A DNA stretch of 64,000 bases from Mucilaginibacter dorajii (GTDB lineage Bacteria > Bacteroidota > Bacteroidia > Sphingobacteriales > Sphingobacteriaceae). The DNA is taken from NCBI RefSeq assembly GCF_024808255.1, contig NZ_JANTYS010000003.1:248001-312000 (forward strand), read 5' to 3'. Below are positions 35,786 through 44,541 of the stretch, one piece after another. The notes under the pieces were generated by a model that made no database searches, was not told the origin of the DNA, and saw nothing but the letters and a program-made list of their open reading frames with translations. How positions within the stretch are numbered: the stretch's first letter is position 1; the number at the start of each line of letters is the position of its first letter. The position numbers and the translations under genes are program-made.

Positions 35786-36349
35786 TCAATTCAACGCCGG
35801 GTCCTCCGGGAAATTGGCAATGTGGGCGTAGCGCTGGCCAAGGCCTTTGATTACGTCTTTCCACAGGTTTTGTTCTTCGTTGCTAAACAGGGTTTCGGGG
35901 GCAAAATGGTCTGATACTATCCAGCTGTCGGCCAGTATCTCGTCGTCGAGCTGTTGAGCGGTCCAGCCGCTGTAGCCGGCAAAAAATTTAATTTCCGTAT
36001 CGTTTAGCTGGTAGTTACTTACCAGTTTTTTTACCAGTTCAAAGTCGCCACCCCAGTAAATGCCGGGAGCTATTTCAATACCGCCCTCAATTTTTTCGGG
36101 CGCACAGTGGATAAAATGCAAGGTGTTTTGGGCTACCGGGCCGCCATCATAAACAGGCATTTCTGAGTAGGATACATCGGGCAGCACATCGCCCAGCATG
36201 TATTCGCCCTGGTGGTTTAAAATAAAGCCCATGGCACCATCGGCAGAGTATTCTGTAAGGATGATCACCGACCTTTTAAAATTAGGGTCCATCATAAAAG
36301 GCTCCGAAATAAGTAACCGCCCTGCGGCTGCCGATATAGTACTTAGCAT
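35786..36349 (-). CDS. YqgE/AlgH family protein
   Basis: 187 aa, the family's usual length. It has the characteristic start GRLLISEPFMMDPNFKRSVI, then GAMGFILNHQ and GGPVAQNTLHFIH, and the later FAGYSGWTAQQLDDEI block. Function of the family is not settled (linked to alginate regulation in Pseudomonas). Divergent from pdxH with 111 bases between; each has its own exact -7 element. Confidence 0.93.
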   Translation of the reverse strand: MLSTISAAAGRLLISEPFMMDPNFKRSVIILTEYSADGAMGFILNHQGEYMLGDVLPDVSYSEMPVYDGGPVAQNTLHFIHCAPEKIEGGIEIAPGIYWGGDFELVKKLVSNYQLNDTEIKFFAGYSGWTAQQLDDEILADSWIVSDHFAPETLFSNEEQNLWKDVIKGLGQRYAHIANFPEDPALN

Positions 36350-36382
36350 AGAGGTTTATTTATAATAATACAACAAGCATAG

Positions 36383-36390
36383 CAAAAATA
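36383..36390 (-). promoter_or_regulatory. Candidate -7 element TATTTTTG for the YqgE gene
   Basis: Exact TAnnTTTG on the reverse strand, 33 bases before the start codon. Confidence 0.4.
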
Positions 36391-36447
36391 TGTTCAATTA
36401 CGAAAATGAAAATGATCGTTATCAAGATATACGGATTAATTAATTTG

Positions 36448-36455
36448 TAAGTTTG
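36448..36455 (+). promoter_or_regulatory. Candidate -7 element TAAGTTTG for pdxH (near-leaderless)
   Basis: Exact TAnnTTTG ending five bases before the pdxH ATG at 36461. If used, the transcript would start at or next to the start codon. Confidence 0.45.
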
Positions 36456-36460
36456 CAACA

Positions 36461-37108
36461 ATGGATCAGCAGGAACTACAAAACTTAAGGCAGGATTATT
36501 CTGCCGCCACCTTAGAAGAAAACAACACCAAAGGCGACCCGATAAACCAGTTTGAACAATGGTTTAACGAAGCTTTAGCCGCAAAATTGCATGAGCCCAA
36601 CGCCATGACACTGGCTACCGCCACTACAAGCGGCAAGCCATCGGCGCGTATTGTGTTGCTGAAAGGTTTTAACCCCAATGGCTTTATATTTTATACCAAC
36701 TATTTAAGCCGCAAGGGCAAGGAACTTACCAAAAACCCACAGGCGGCCGTCACTTTTTTTTGGGGCGAACTGGAACGCCAGGTACGTATTGAAGGTACCA
36801 TTGAGAAGCTAACCAAAGAGGCATCTGAAAGATACTTTCACTCGCGTCCTAAACTGAGCCAGTTAGGCGCGGTTGCATCGCCACAGAGCCAGGAAATTGA
36901 AAGCCGCGACCTGTTAGAGCAAAAAATGACCGAATTAGAGGCTGAATACGAAGGTAAGGATGTTCCAAAACCATCTTTTTGGGGAGGCTACATTTTAAAA
37001 CCGCAAATGGTTGAGTTTTGGCAGGGCAGGAGAAACCGCCTGCACGACCGCATCCTATACAAAAGAACCGATAAAAAGACCTGGAAAAAAGTACGTTTAG
37101 CCCCATGA
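36461..37108 (+). CDS. pdxH: Pyridoxamine 5'-phosphate oxidase
   Basis: 215 aa, the normal length. An FMN enzyme that makes pyridoxal 5'-phosphate. Family blocks: MTLATATTSGKPSARIVLLKG near the N-terminus (FMN and substrate binding), FYTNYLSRKGKEL, QVRIEGTIEKL, FWGGYILKPQMVEFWQG and RLHDRILY at the C-terminus. It overlaps nuoC by 4 bases (ATGA), so the two are translationally coupled, which is an unusual pairing. Confidence 0.96.
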   Translation: MDQQELQNLRQDYSAATLEENNTKGDPINQFEQWFNEALAAKLHEPNAMTLATATTSGKPSARIVLLKGFNPNGFIFYTNYLSRKGKELTKNPQAAVTFFWGELERQVRIEGTIEKLTKEASERYFHSRPKLSQLGAVASPQSQEIESRDLLEQKMTELEAEYEGKDVPKPSFWGGYILKPQMVEFWQGRRNRLHDRILYKRTDKKTWKKVRLAP

Positions 37109-37602
37109 TGTTTAGCGATATCAAGTTATTACTCACCAATAAATTTGGTGAGGCTGTAATTGCAGGCGAAGAAACCGGCGGCTTACAACCCGCGCTTTTG
37201 ATTAATCCTGATGATATCGCGGCTGTGTGCCTGGAGCTGCGTAATAATCCTAAAACATATTTTGATTTTTTGGCAAGCCTGAGCGGGATGCATTATAATG
37301 ATGAAACCAACCGTTATGGCGTGGTTTATCATTTAACATCTATCCCCTATAAAACACAGCTTACCTTAAAAGTGAGCAAACCACATGATCGTGAAAGTGA
37401 TCAGTTGCCCGAATTTAAAAGCATCACCAGCGTATACCGCACCGCCGACTGGCATGAACGTGAAGCCTACGACCTCTTAGGCATCTTTTTTGAAGGCCAC
37501 CCCGATTTGCGCCGCATCCTGCTACCCGATGATTGGGATGGTTTCCCGTTACGGAAAGATTACCAGGCCGCCGAGTATTATAAAGGGATTAAGATAGATT
37601 AA
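37105..37602 (+). CDS. nuoC: NADH-quinone oxidoreductase subunit C
   Basis: 165 aa. Complex I 30-kDa subunit of the peripheral arm. The diagnostic C-terminal motif is complete: DWHEREAYDLLGIFFEGHPDLRRILLPDDWDGFPLRKDY (positions about 113-150; key residues ERE, YDL, GHPDLRR, LRKDY). The length fits a stand-alone NuoC, not a NuoCD fusion. No other nuo gene lies within the window; the gene overlaps pdxH and is followed by two terminators, so its expression is tied to pdxH. Confidence 0.95.
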   Translation: MMFSDIKLLLTNKFGEAVIAGEETGGLQPALLINPDDIAAVCLELRNNPKTYFDFLASLSGMHYNDETNRYGVVYHLTSIPYKTQLTLKVSKPHDRESDQLPEFKSITSVYRTADWHEREAYDLLGIFFEGHPDLRRILLPDDWDGFPLRKDYQAAEYYKGIKID

Positions 37603-37670
37603 GAAGCCTCACCTAAACGGCGAAGCCCTCATGAACGCCTTTAAAATAAAAATATAAACTTGTGAGTAAT

Positions 37671-37693
37671 CCTCTCCAAAGGAGAGGGTTTTT
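37671..37693 (+). terminator. Terminator 1 after nuoC
   Basis: CCTCTCC-AAA-GGAGAGG followed by GTTTTTG. The same CTCTCC/GGAGAG palindrome type is the insertion site of the repeat element at 37769. Confidence 0.8.
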
Positions 37694-37710
37694 GATTAGC
37701 ATATTTATTA

Positions 37711-37749
37711 GCCTCGTGATGCATAAAAGCATTACGAGGCTTTGTTTTT
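37711..37749 (+). terminator. Terminator 2 after nuoC
   Basis: GCCTCGTGATGC-ATAAAA-GCATTACGAGGC followed by TTTGTTTTT; 12-bp arms with one mismatch. Confidence 0.85.
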
Positions 37750-37768
37750 AGAACCCTCTCCTTTGGAG

Positions 37769-37995
37769 TTACTGTGTATACACATCTTTCCAACTAAAAG
37801 AAAATGTCATTTCGATGGAGCGAAGGTGGGGCATGAGCGGGACGCGCGAGAGAAATCTTATGCGCCTTGCAGGGCCGAATGTTCGCTTTTATAAGATTTC
37901 TCCTCACTTCCGGCGCACAATTCCCCTCAGGCTCATTCGAAATGACAAGGTTTTGGTTAGTGATAAGATTTCAAAAAGATGTGTACACACAGTAG
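37769..37995. mobile_element. MITE-like repeat element, copy 1
   Basis: 227 bp with inverted ends (TTACTGTGTATACACATC at the left, complement of CTACTGTGTGTACACATC at the right) and inner inverted parts (GTCATTTCGA / TCGAAATGAC; GAGAAATCTTAT / ATAAGATTTCTC). It has no coding capacity for a transposase. Flanks CCTTTGGAG (37760-37768) and CCTTTGGAT (37996-38004) agree at 8 of 9 bases and look like a target duplication. Related copies at 53691 and 58328. Confidence 0.75.
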
Positions 37996-38053
37996 CCTTT
38001 GGATAGGGCAGGGTGAGGCTTCCTGTTAAATTTTGTTAAAATATTTTGATAAT

Positions 38054-38087
38054 TACGAAATACTCGTAGATTTACGAAATAATCGTA
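38054..38087. promoter_or_regulatory. Two tandem operator dyads before the BlaI-type gene
   Basis: TACGAAATACTCGTA (38054-38068) and TACGAAATAATCGTA (38073-38087): each is a TACGA-N5-TCGTA dyad, 19 bp centre to centre, ending 6 bases before the ATG at 38094. BlaI/MecI repressors bind TACA-type dyads in their own promoters, so autoregulation of the BlaI-M56 pair is likely. Confidence 0.75.
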
Positions 38088-38093
38088 ATTGAG

Positions 38094-38450
38094 ATGGAGA
38101 AATTATCAAAACAAGAAGAAGAAGCCATGCTGGCGGTATGGCAGTGTGAGGCTGGTTTTATAAAAGATTTTTTGGATCAGATGGTCGAGCCCAAGCCACC
38201 CTACACCACCCTGGCATCAACCATTAAAAACCTGGAACGCAAGGGCTTTTTAAAAAGCGAGAAGATGGGTAACTCTTTGCGTTATAGCGCGGCCATCAAG
38301 GAGGAAGAATACAAAAAACGCTTCATGAGCGGTTTTGTGAGCGATTACTTCCAAAACTCGTATAAAGACCTGGTTACTTTTTTTGCCAAAGAGAAAAAGG
38401 TAAGTGCCAAAGATCTGGAAGAGATCATTAAACTGATTGAAAAACAATAA
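38094..38450 (+). CDS. BlaI/MecI/CopY-family transcriptional repressor
   Basis: 118 aa, the family's usual length. Winged helix in the N-terminal half: MEKLSKQEEEAMLAVW, then PPYTTLASTIKNLERKGFLKSEKMGNSLRYSA (recognition helix and wing), and a helical dimerisation part at the C-terminus. In the known systems a membrane M56 protease cleaves or triggers loss of the repressor when a signal is sensed. The partner M56 gene starts 11 bases downstream, and two dyads precede the start codon. Confidence 0.94.
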   Translation: MEKLSKQEEEAMLAVWQCEAGFIKDFLDQMVEPKPPYTTLASTIKNLERKGFLKSEKMGNSLRYSAAIKEEEYKKRFMSGFVSDYFQNSYKDLVTFFAKEKKVSAKDLEEIIKLIEKQ

Positions 38451-38461
38451 ACCTTAAAATC

Positions 38462-40804
38462 ATGCCAGCACTGTTTGTTTTTTTACTTAAAGTAAATATT
38501 GCCCTGTTATTGTTTTGCGCCGGTTATTACCTGGTATTAAGGCACCTTACCTTTTATACCCTTAACCGTGTTTATCTGCTTACGGCTATTTTGTTTGCCA
38601 GCATTTACCCTCAAATAAATCTTACCGGTTTTTTACAACGCCACGAGCAACTGGCCCGGCCGGTGCAGCAAGTGGCTATTAACTGGCAAGCCCCCGCACA
38701 GGCGCTGGCCAGTAAAGTTGATAAGCCCGACTATTGGCTGTACATAGAAAGTGTTTTTTGGATAGGGGCAGCCTTACTGGCTATCCGGCTGTTTGTACAG
38801 CTGTTTTCTTTGTACAAGCTGTTTAAAAATTCGCAGCCTGCTACCATTGGCAGTCATAGCGTACGGGTGATGGATAAGGATGCCGCGCCATTTTCTTTTT
38901 TGCAAAGCATTTTTGTAAACCCGGCCAAACATGAACCTGCCGACCTGAAAGCCATTTTATTACACGAGCAGGTACACGTAAACCAATGGCATACAGCCGA
39001 TATTTTACTGGCCGAGCTAAGCAGTATCTTTTACTGGTTTAACCCCGGCATATGGCTCATGAAAAGGGCCATTCGTGAAAATATTGAGTTTATAACCGAT
39101 CAAAAGATCCTTAAAAAGGGGATAGATAGCAAGGCCTATCAGTATAGCCTGGTTTCGGTAAGCTTTAGTAATACGCAGCCGGGTATAGTTAACCACTTTA
39201 ATTTATCAACCATCAAAAAACGCATTATTATGATGAACGCTAAACGATCTTCAAAAATTAACCTGACACGCTACGCGTTTATGGTGCCGACTGTTATTTG
39301 TTTGCTATTGGTTTTCAGCATCTCCAAAGCCGATTTTGTTAAAAAGAGCAAGGCTTTTAAAACCATAACCATTATATCAAAAAATGTAAGCAATGCGGTT
39401 GGTATTAACAGGCTTGCCGCATCTGTTAAAGCTATTTTACCGGGCGGTAACGATAAAGTGGTTACTGATACTGCCAACTTTGATGCCGGGTATATTAAAA
39501 ATTCTATAAACGCATTGTGGTATCTGGATGGCGAACCATTATCAAAAGATAAAGGTTTTGGTGATGATACCGAAAGCATTGATTACATGGCCGCTGCCGA
39601 TGCGAAAAAATATTTTAATGCAGGCGATGGTAAACATATGATAGCTTTTGCCACAACCAAAAACTCGGCCACTGGTAAAGCGTTAAGAGAACAAATAGCG
39701 CAACTTGTGGCATCGGGCAAAATAAAAGTGCACGGCGTGGCAAAGGGTACTCTTGAGAATGTAAACAATAAGGTGCGGTTGATTAACGCAGATGTAGCGA
39801 ATCACGGTACCAAAACCGACACACTAAAAAAATCAAAACACTTTTCCATAGTAACCAATAGCGATAGCAATTTGGTTTATGTAAACGGCAAAAAAGGAAG
39901 AATTAAAGATGTTGACCCCGATGATGTGCTAAGTGTAAACGTATTTGATGCCAACGGGGCTGCCGGGTTTATTGATGAAAAGATTGGTGATAACACCGCT
40001 GTAATTTTTATTACCACCAAAAACTCACCGGAGGGTTTAAAATTTAAAGAGAAATTGGATAGCTATACTGGTAACACAAATGCTATAGGCGGCACCGGTG
40101 TAAGAGGCTTCAACAGTCTGCCAATAAAAGGTAAAGTAGCCAATGTGATGGTGTACAACGTTAAGGTAGATAGCAAAGATAGTTTGGAAAAGAACGGTTC
40201 AAAAGGAATTCGTTATACTGTAAACACTATTGCCAATGTGACTGCGAATACAAAAAATGTTGTACCCGGAACTTTAGTGTTAATAAAAGATAACAAGGTA
40301 AATAAAACTAAGGCTGTTGGATCAAAAGTTACTTCTATCAGGATCAATGGGAAAACAACTAATGTAGCGGGAACAACAACTGCCGACGAACTGATATCAG
40401 ATGATGACGATGCAAACTCGGCTACTGTAGCCGGTACCGGAGCGGTTAATAAAGTGTTTGTTACCGGCAAAAAGGCCAGTAAATTACACCTGGTGAAAGG
40501 TAATTTTATTGCTTTAAGTGGTAGTGCGCCAATGGATACTATTGAGCTGATGGCTGATCCTAAAAAGGCGAAAACGATTACATCAACATGGAAAGTTTTA
40601 TATCGTAATGATAGCGATGACGACAAAGCAAGTCCACTGATTTTGGTAGACGGTAAAGAAGTTAGCCAGGCCGAGTTTAAAAAGGTAAATCAAAGCGACA
40701 TCAAAGCCATAAGCATATTGAAAAACGATGCCGCCACCGACAAAAAATACGGCGAAAAAGCCAAGCAAGGTGTAATTGTTATTGAACTGAAGAAAAAGAA
40801 ATAG
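38462..40804 (+). CDS. M56-family (BlaR1/MecR1-like) sensor protease with plug-like C-terminal repeats
   Basis: 780 aa. N-terminal membrane part (about 1-130) with several helices, M56 metalloprotease core with LLHEQVHVNQWH at about 168-180 (HEQVH is the HExxH zinc site), another membrane helix about 275-292 (MVPTVICLLLVFSISKA), then a long C-terminal region outside the membrane. That region carries three degenerate copies of a TonB-plug-like pattern (about 350, 475 and 725-780): a beta strand ending DG or NG, then an I/V-rich helix, then GVI/AVI-I-T/E. The last copy reads LILVDGKEVSQ...ISILKNDAATDKKYGEKAKQGVIVIE (shown in part). Penicillin-binding domain as in BlaR1 is absent, so the sensed signal is different or unknown. 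Confidence 0.88.
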   Translation: MPALFVFLLKVNIALLLFCAGYYLVLRHLTFYTLNRVYLLTAILFASIYPQINLTGFLQRHEQLARPVQQVAINWQAPAQALASKVDKPDYWLYIESVFWIGAALLAIRLFVQLFSLYKLFKNSQPATIGSHSVRVMDKDAAPFSFLQSIFVNPAKHEPADLKAILLHEQVHVNQWHTADILLAELSSIFYWFNPGIWLMKRAIRENIEFITDQKILKKGIDSKAYQYSLVSVSFSNTQPGIVNHFNLSTIKKRIIMMNAKRSSKINLTRYAFMVPTVICLLLVFSISKADFVKKSKAFKTITIISKNVSNAVGINRLAASVKAILPGGNDKVVTDTANFDAGYIKNSINALWYLDGEPLSKDKGFGDDTESIDYMAAADAKKYFNAGDGKHMIAFATTKNSATGKALREQIAQLVASGKIKVHGVAKGTLENVNNKVRLINADVANHGTKTDTLKKSKHFSIVTNSDSNLVYVNGKKGRIKDVDPDDVLSVNVFDANGAAGFIDEKIGDNTAVIFITTKNSPEGLKFKEKLDSYTGNTNAIGGTGVRGFNSLPIKGKVANVMVYNVKVDSKDSLEKNGSKGIRYTVNTIANVTANTKNVVPGTLVLIKDNKVNKTKAVGSKVTSIRINGKTTNVAGTTTADELISDDDDANSATVAGTGAVNKVFVTGKKASKLHLVKGNFIALSGSAPMDTIELMADPKKAKTITSTWKVLYRNDSDDDKASPLILVDGKEVSQAEFKKVNQSDIKAISILKNDAATDKKYGEKAKQGVIVIELKKKK

Positions 40805-40810
40805 GACCCG

Positions 40811-41026
40811 GTTGATTGGGTTGATTAAGTTGTGTAAGATCAGTTAATAGTTAATAAATAGTTCTTTATATTACTCATCAAACTAACTTGATCAGCCCAA
40901 TCTGCATTGGTGAATGGTTTATTGAGTTGATTAGGTTGAATGGTTGATTAAGTTGTATAAAATGAACTGTTCTTATTCTGAATATTCTGATTCAGACAAC
41001 CACTTAACTTAATCAACCCAATCAAC
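40811..41026. repeat. Inverted repeat between convergent M56 and topoisomerase genes
   Basis: A 21-bp exact inverted repeat (40811-40831, starting GTTGATTGGGTTGATT, with 41006-41026) encloses further GGTTGATTAAGTTGT-type units near 40938-40960. Repeats of this wording fill the whole gap between the two convergent genes. No T-run supports a simple terminator. Confidence 0.75.
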
Positions 41027-41033
41027 TACTCAC

Positions 41034-42119
41034 CTAACTCGCGATAGCGAGTTTTTCTGTTTCCAATAGCTTGATCAGTGCTTTTTCTGCAACATTAAGT
41101 TCGGCGGTTTTTACGTCTTCTTTCTCGTTTATACTATCGATATATTTAAAAATGGTGCCTTCTTCATAGCTTTTTATCACCGTTGGGTGCACATAGTATT
41201 TTTTACAAACTGTGCGGGTATTGCCCAGGTTAATGGCTACTTCATCAAGCACACTTACAATTTTCTTTTTACATTCGGTTACGTTGTTAAACTCGCCCGC
41301 CTCCTTAAAAGCATACAGGGCGCTCACGCTGCCGCTCCAGGTACGGAAATCTTTGGCAGTAAAGTCTTCGCCGGTAATTTCTTTCAGGTAAGTATTGATA
41401 TCGCCCGATCCGATGCTGCATCGTTCGCCGGCCTCATTGTAATATTGAAAAAGTTCCTTGCCCGGGATGTCCCGGCATTGTTTAACCAGGTGGGCCAGCT
41501 TACGGCTTTGCAAGGCTACTTTATGAAAAACACCCTTTTTGCCCTTAAACTCAAATTGAATGTTCGACCCCTCAATTTTGATATGCCTGTTTTGCAGGGT
41601 AGTAAGGCCGAAAGAACCATATAGCTTTTTGTAAGATTCATTGCCTACACGGATGCTGGTAAGCTCCATCAGGCGCACCACCAGGGCTACTACTTTTTCA
41701 TGATCAAGGTTGTGTCGTTTAAGGTCTTTATCAACCTGCTCACGTATAGCGGGCAAATGCTCTGCAAAAGTTTGCAGGCGGTGATATTTTGATTGATTAC
41801 GGATCTGGTTCCAACCAGCATGATAGCGGTATTGCTTACGCCCCGCAGCATCAGTGCCGGTAAACTGCAGATGACCATTTTCATGGGGCGAGATCCACAC
41901 ATTGGTATAAGCCGGCGGGATCACCAGTTTGGTAAACCGGGTAACCAGCTCTTTATCCTTCACCAGTTTGCCATCGGTATCATAAAAACTCCATCCCTTG
42001 CCCGATTTTTTGCGTGTGTAGCCCGGCGATGAGTCGGACACGTAACGCAGACCAACAGCTTTAGCGGTAACCTTGGGGGCGCGGCCAATTTTTTCGAGTT
42101 TTTGAAGAAGACGGTTCAT
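41034..42119 (-). CDS. Type IB DNA topoisomerase (poxvirus-like)
   Basis: 361 aa. Relaxes supercoiled DNA by a covalent 3'-phosphotyrosine intermediate. The family order is intact: N-terminal domain with PPAYTNVWISPHENGHLQFTG (parts only), catalytic domain with the first Arg in LTSIRVGNESY, a Lys in FKGKKGV, the second Arg in KDFRTWSGS and the likely catalytic Tyr in CKKYYVHP near the C-terminus. Bacterial members of this type are widespread and usually single genes, as here. Start MNRLLQKLEKIGR. Confidence 0.94.
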   Translation of the reverse strand: MNRLLQKLEKIGRAPKVTAKAVGLRYVSDSSPGYTRKKSGKGWSFYDTDGKLVKDKELVTRFTKLVIPPAYTNVWISPHENGHLQFTGTDAAGRKQYRYHAGWNQIRNQSKYHRLQTFAEHLPAIREQVDKDLKRHNLDHEKVVALVVRLMELTSIRVGNESYKKLYGSFGLTTLQNRHIKIEGSNIQFEFKGKKGVFHKVALQSRKLAHLVKQCRDIPGKELFQYYNEAGERCSIGSGDINTYLKEITGEDFTAKDFRTWSGSVSALYAFKEAGEFNNVTECKKKIVSVLDEVAINLGNTRTVCKKYYVHPTVIKSYEEGTIFKYIDSINEKEDVKTAELNVAEKALIKLLETEKLAIAS

Positions 42120-42314
42120 GGTGATACAACAAGGCGCCTTGGATTAAGTTTTAAAGCAACAATCAGTTATGAAATATCAATCAGATCGTTTTTTTAGATA
42201 AATAGCCTTATTCGTCACATTTTTAGGATGGTTTGTCACATTTTAATATTTGGCATATTAGCTTTTTGTACCATTGCATCAACAAATGCACATTTACCTT
42301 AATCACGAAATGCT

Positions 42315-43748
42315 ATGTTCAAACAAATAAACCTCAAATTAAAAAATGATACTGCGCGTATCGAGTTTTGGATAGTAACCGGCTGCATAGCCCTGGCGCT
42401 GTTGCTTTCTATCATTGATGTCATTAGGGCTAACCAGTATGTTACCGCGCCGTTGTTATTTAATTATGCTATCATTTTTATTAGCTACGCCTTCCTTTGC
42501 TTTTACGTAGCCCCGGCCTTCGAGAACACGCAGGAGTCTGTTGCCAACAACACACTCTTTGTTTTCGTTTTTATTTCAGTTTGCTATTTGGTAGGAATAA
42601 TTAATCTTTATTTTTCGGCACTTTTAGCGCTAAAAATCCTGCTTGTTTTTTTTAACCGGAACCGTAAAAATAAGTCGAATGCTTTGTATTACGAGGCGGC
42701 ACTGCTCACAGCATCATGGATATTGCTCACCGTTGCCTTATTGTATGTTTCGGAACCGTTAATGCTAAAATTTTATTTTGCAATTGATGTACCCGTGGTT
42801 ATAGTATCCTATTTATATGCAGTGCATGTGCTGCTGCCAAGGGTGGAATTTAAGCGCCATGCTTTGGGGCGTTATTTAGGTATCATGTTATTGGTTAGCG
42901 TGTTATCATGTTTCATTGTGATTTTGGTAGCCATGAGCCTTAAAGGAGAAAACAGGGTTTTTTATAACCCGGCGGCAGGTAATGCACTCAATATTGATAT
43001 TGGCAATGACTCAAATATTGAACCGGTGTTTTTATTGAATTTAATTACGCAGCTGTTTATTGTAATTCCCTTAGCCCGTTATATTTACAAAGGCCGGCAG
43101 ACCAAAAAGGATGAAGAGATCAAAACCCTGAAAACCGAACTGGGGAAATCTGATGCTAACCTCAATTTTTTAAAATCGCAGATCAATCCGCACTTTTTGT
43201 TCAATGCTTTGAATACCCTTTATGGCACCGCCTTGCAGGAAAACGCCGAGCGCACCGGCGAAGGCATTCAAAAGTTAGGCGATATGATGCGATTTATGCT
43301 GCAGGAAAATACCCAGGATACCATTTTCCTGTCGCGAGATATTGATTATCTGAATAATTATATCCTGTTGCAAAAGCTTCGTACGTCTACATCAGAGGAT
43401 ATTACTATAGAAACACAAATAGAGGAATATACAGGCCTGGCTATGATTACACCAATGTTGTTGATCCCTTTTGTTGAAAATGCTTTTAAGCATGGAATCA
43501 GCCTACAAAATCCATCTCACATACGTATAACGCTACAAACCAAGGGGGATACGTTGTATTTTGATGTGCATAACAGCATCCATATCCGGCATGACAACGA
43601 CCCCGAAAAAGGACAGAGCGGTATTGGGTTAGAGAATGTGAAACAAAGGCTCAACCTGCTTTACCCGGAGCGGCATGATCTGTCAATTCATCAGAATGCC
43701 AAAGAGTTTTTTATTCATTTAACCCTGCAATTGGCCTCAAATAATTAA
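42315..43748 (+). CDS. LytS-type sensor histidine kinase (His_kinase PF06580)
   Basis: 477 aa: about six N-terminal membrane segments (1-250), a short linker, then the His_kinase core with INPHFLFNALNTL (phospho-accepting His about 290-300) and a HATPase domain with PFVENAFKHGI and SGIGLENVKQRL. No periplasmic sensor domain is obvious, so the signal is probably sensed in the membrane. The next gene, 9 bases downstream, encodes its LytTR response regulator. Confidence 0.93.
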   Translation: MFKQINLKLKNDTARIEFWIVTGCIALALLLSIIDVIRANQYVTAPLLFNYAIIFISYAFLCFYVAPAFENTQESVANNTLFVFVFISVCYLVGIINLYFSALLALKILLVFFNRNRKNKSNALYYEAALLTASWILLTVALLYVSEPLMLKFYFAIDVPVVIVSYLYAVHVLLPRVEFKRHALGRYLGIMLLVSVLSCFIVILVAMSLKGENRVFYNPAAGNALNIDIGNDSNIEPVFLLNLITQLFIVIPLARYIYKGRQTKKDEEIKTLKTELGKSDANLNFLKSQINPHFLFNALNTLYGTALQENAERTGEGIQKLGDMMRFMLQENTQDTIFLSRDIDYLNNYILLQKLRTSTSEDITIETQIEEYTGLAMITPMLLIPFVENAFKHGISLQNPSHIRITLQTKGDTLYFDVHNSIHIRHDNDPEKGQSGIGLENVKQRLNLLYPERHDLSIHQNAKEFFIHLTLQLASNN

Positions 43749-43757
43749 TTTTAAATA

Positions 43758-44444
43758 ATGATAGCCATTGCCATTGACGACGAACCTATTGCCCTTGATA
43801 TAGTAAGATCGCATGCCGCCAAAGTTCCGTTTATCGATTTAAGGGCAACGTTTACCAACGCTTTTGATGCGCTTACCTACATCCAGGAAAATAAAACCGA
43901 CCTTATTTTCCTGGATATCAAAATGCCCGATATCAGCGGGATGGACTTTTTAAGTACATTGAACCATCCGGTTATGGTTATTTTCACAACTGCTTATTCT
44001 GAACATGCCGTTAAAAGCTTTGAGCTGGATGCCGTTGATTACCTGTTAAAACCCTTTTCGCTTTCCCGCTTTTTAAAAGCCTGTAATAAAGCCTGGGAGC
44101 TTTATAGTTTACGTAACCGGAACACCCAACCTGATGAACCTGCCACCATATTTATTAAAGATGGTTACGAGCAAGTTAAGGTTAAGCTTGCCGATATTTT
44201 ATTTATAGAAGCCGCCGGCAACTATACCAAGGTACACCGGCAAAGCGGCGAAATGCTGAGCACACGTATTACTATTACAGATATGTTGCAAATGCTGCCA
44301 CCAGCTCAATTTGTACGCACCCACAGGGCCTTTATCGTAGCACGGGATAAGGTGGATAGGTTTGATCGATCGCAAGTGAATATCGGCAGTCATATTGTAC
44401 CAATCGGCGCTACCTATGCCAATTGCCTGCAGGCGCTTTATTAG
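43758..44444 (+). CDS. LytTR-family response regulator
   Basis: 228 aa: receiver domain (1-115) with DDEP at 7-10, phospho-accepting Asp in LIFLDIKMPDISG (about 54) and Lys in LLKPF, followed by a LytTR DNA-binding domain (about 130-228; IFIKDGYEQVKVKLADILFIEAAGNYTKVH in part, with FVRTHRAFIV). Two-gene operon with the LytS-type kinase. Target genes are not shown by the sequence; the nuclease gene downstream may or may not be one. Confidence 0.94.
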   Translation: MIAIAIDDEPIALDIVRSHAAKVPFIDLRATFTNAFDALTYIQENKTDLIFLDIKMPDISGMDFLSTLNHPVMVIFTTAYSEHAVKSFELDAVDYLLKPFSLSRFLKACNKAWELYSLRNRNTQPDEPATIFIKDGYEQVKVKLADILFIEAAGNYTKVHRQSGEMLSTRITITDMLQMLPPAQFVRTHRAFIVARDKVDRFDRSQVNIGSHIVPIGATYANCLQALY

Positions 44445-44541
44445 GTTGTGCGTGGTTGATTTTAAACGCCATTAAAAAAATGGCTGCACAAAAATGTTGC
44501 AGCTAAAAAAGCATCTAAGCATATTTCCTTATTATTGTTTG

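Noticed and set aside
37815..38006. Forward reading frame of 63 codons
   Set aside because: It lies almost entirely inside MITE copy 1 and the same region is read with stops in other copies; no protein family is seen.
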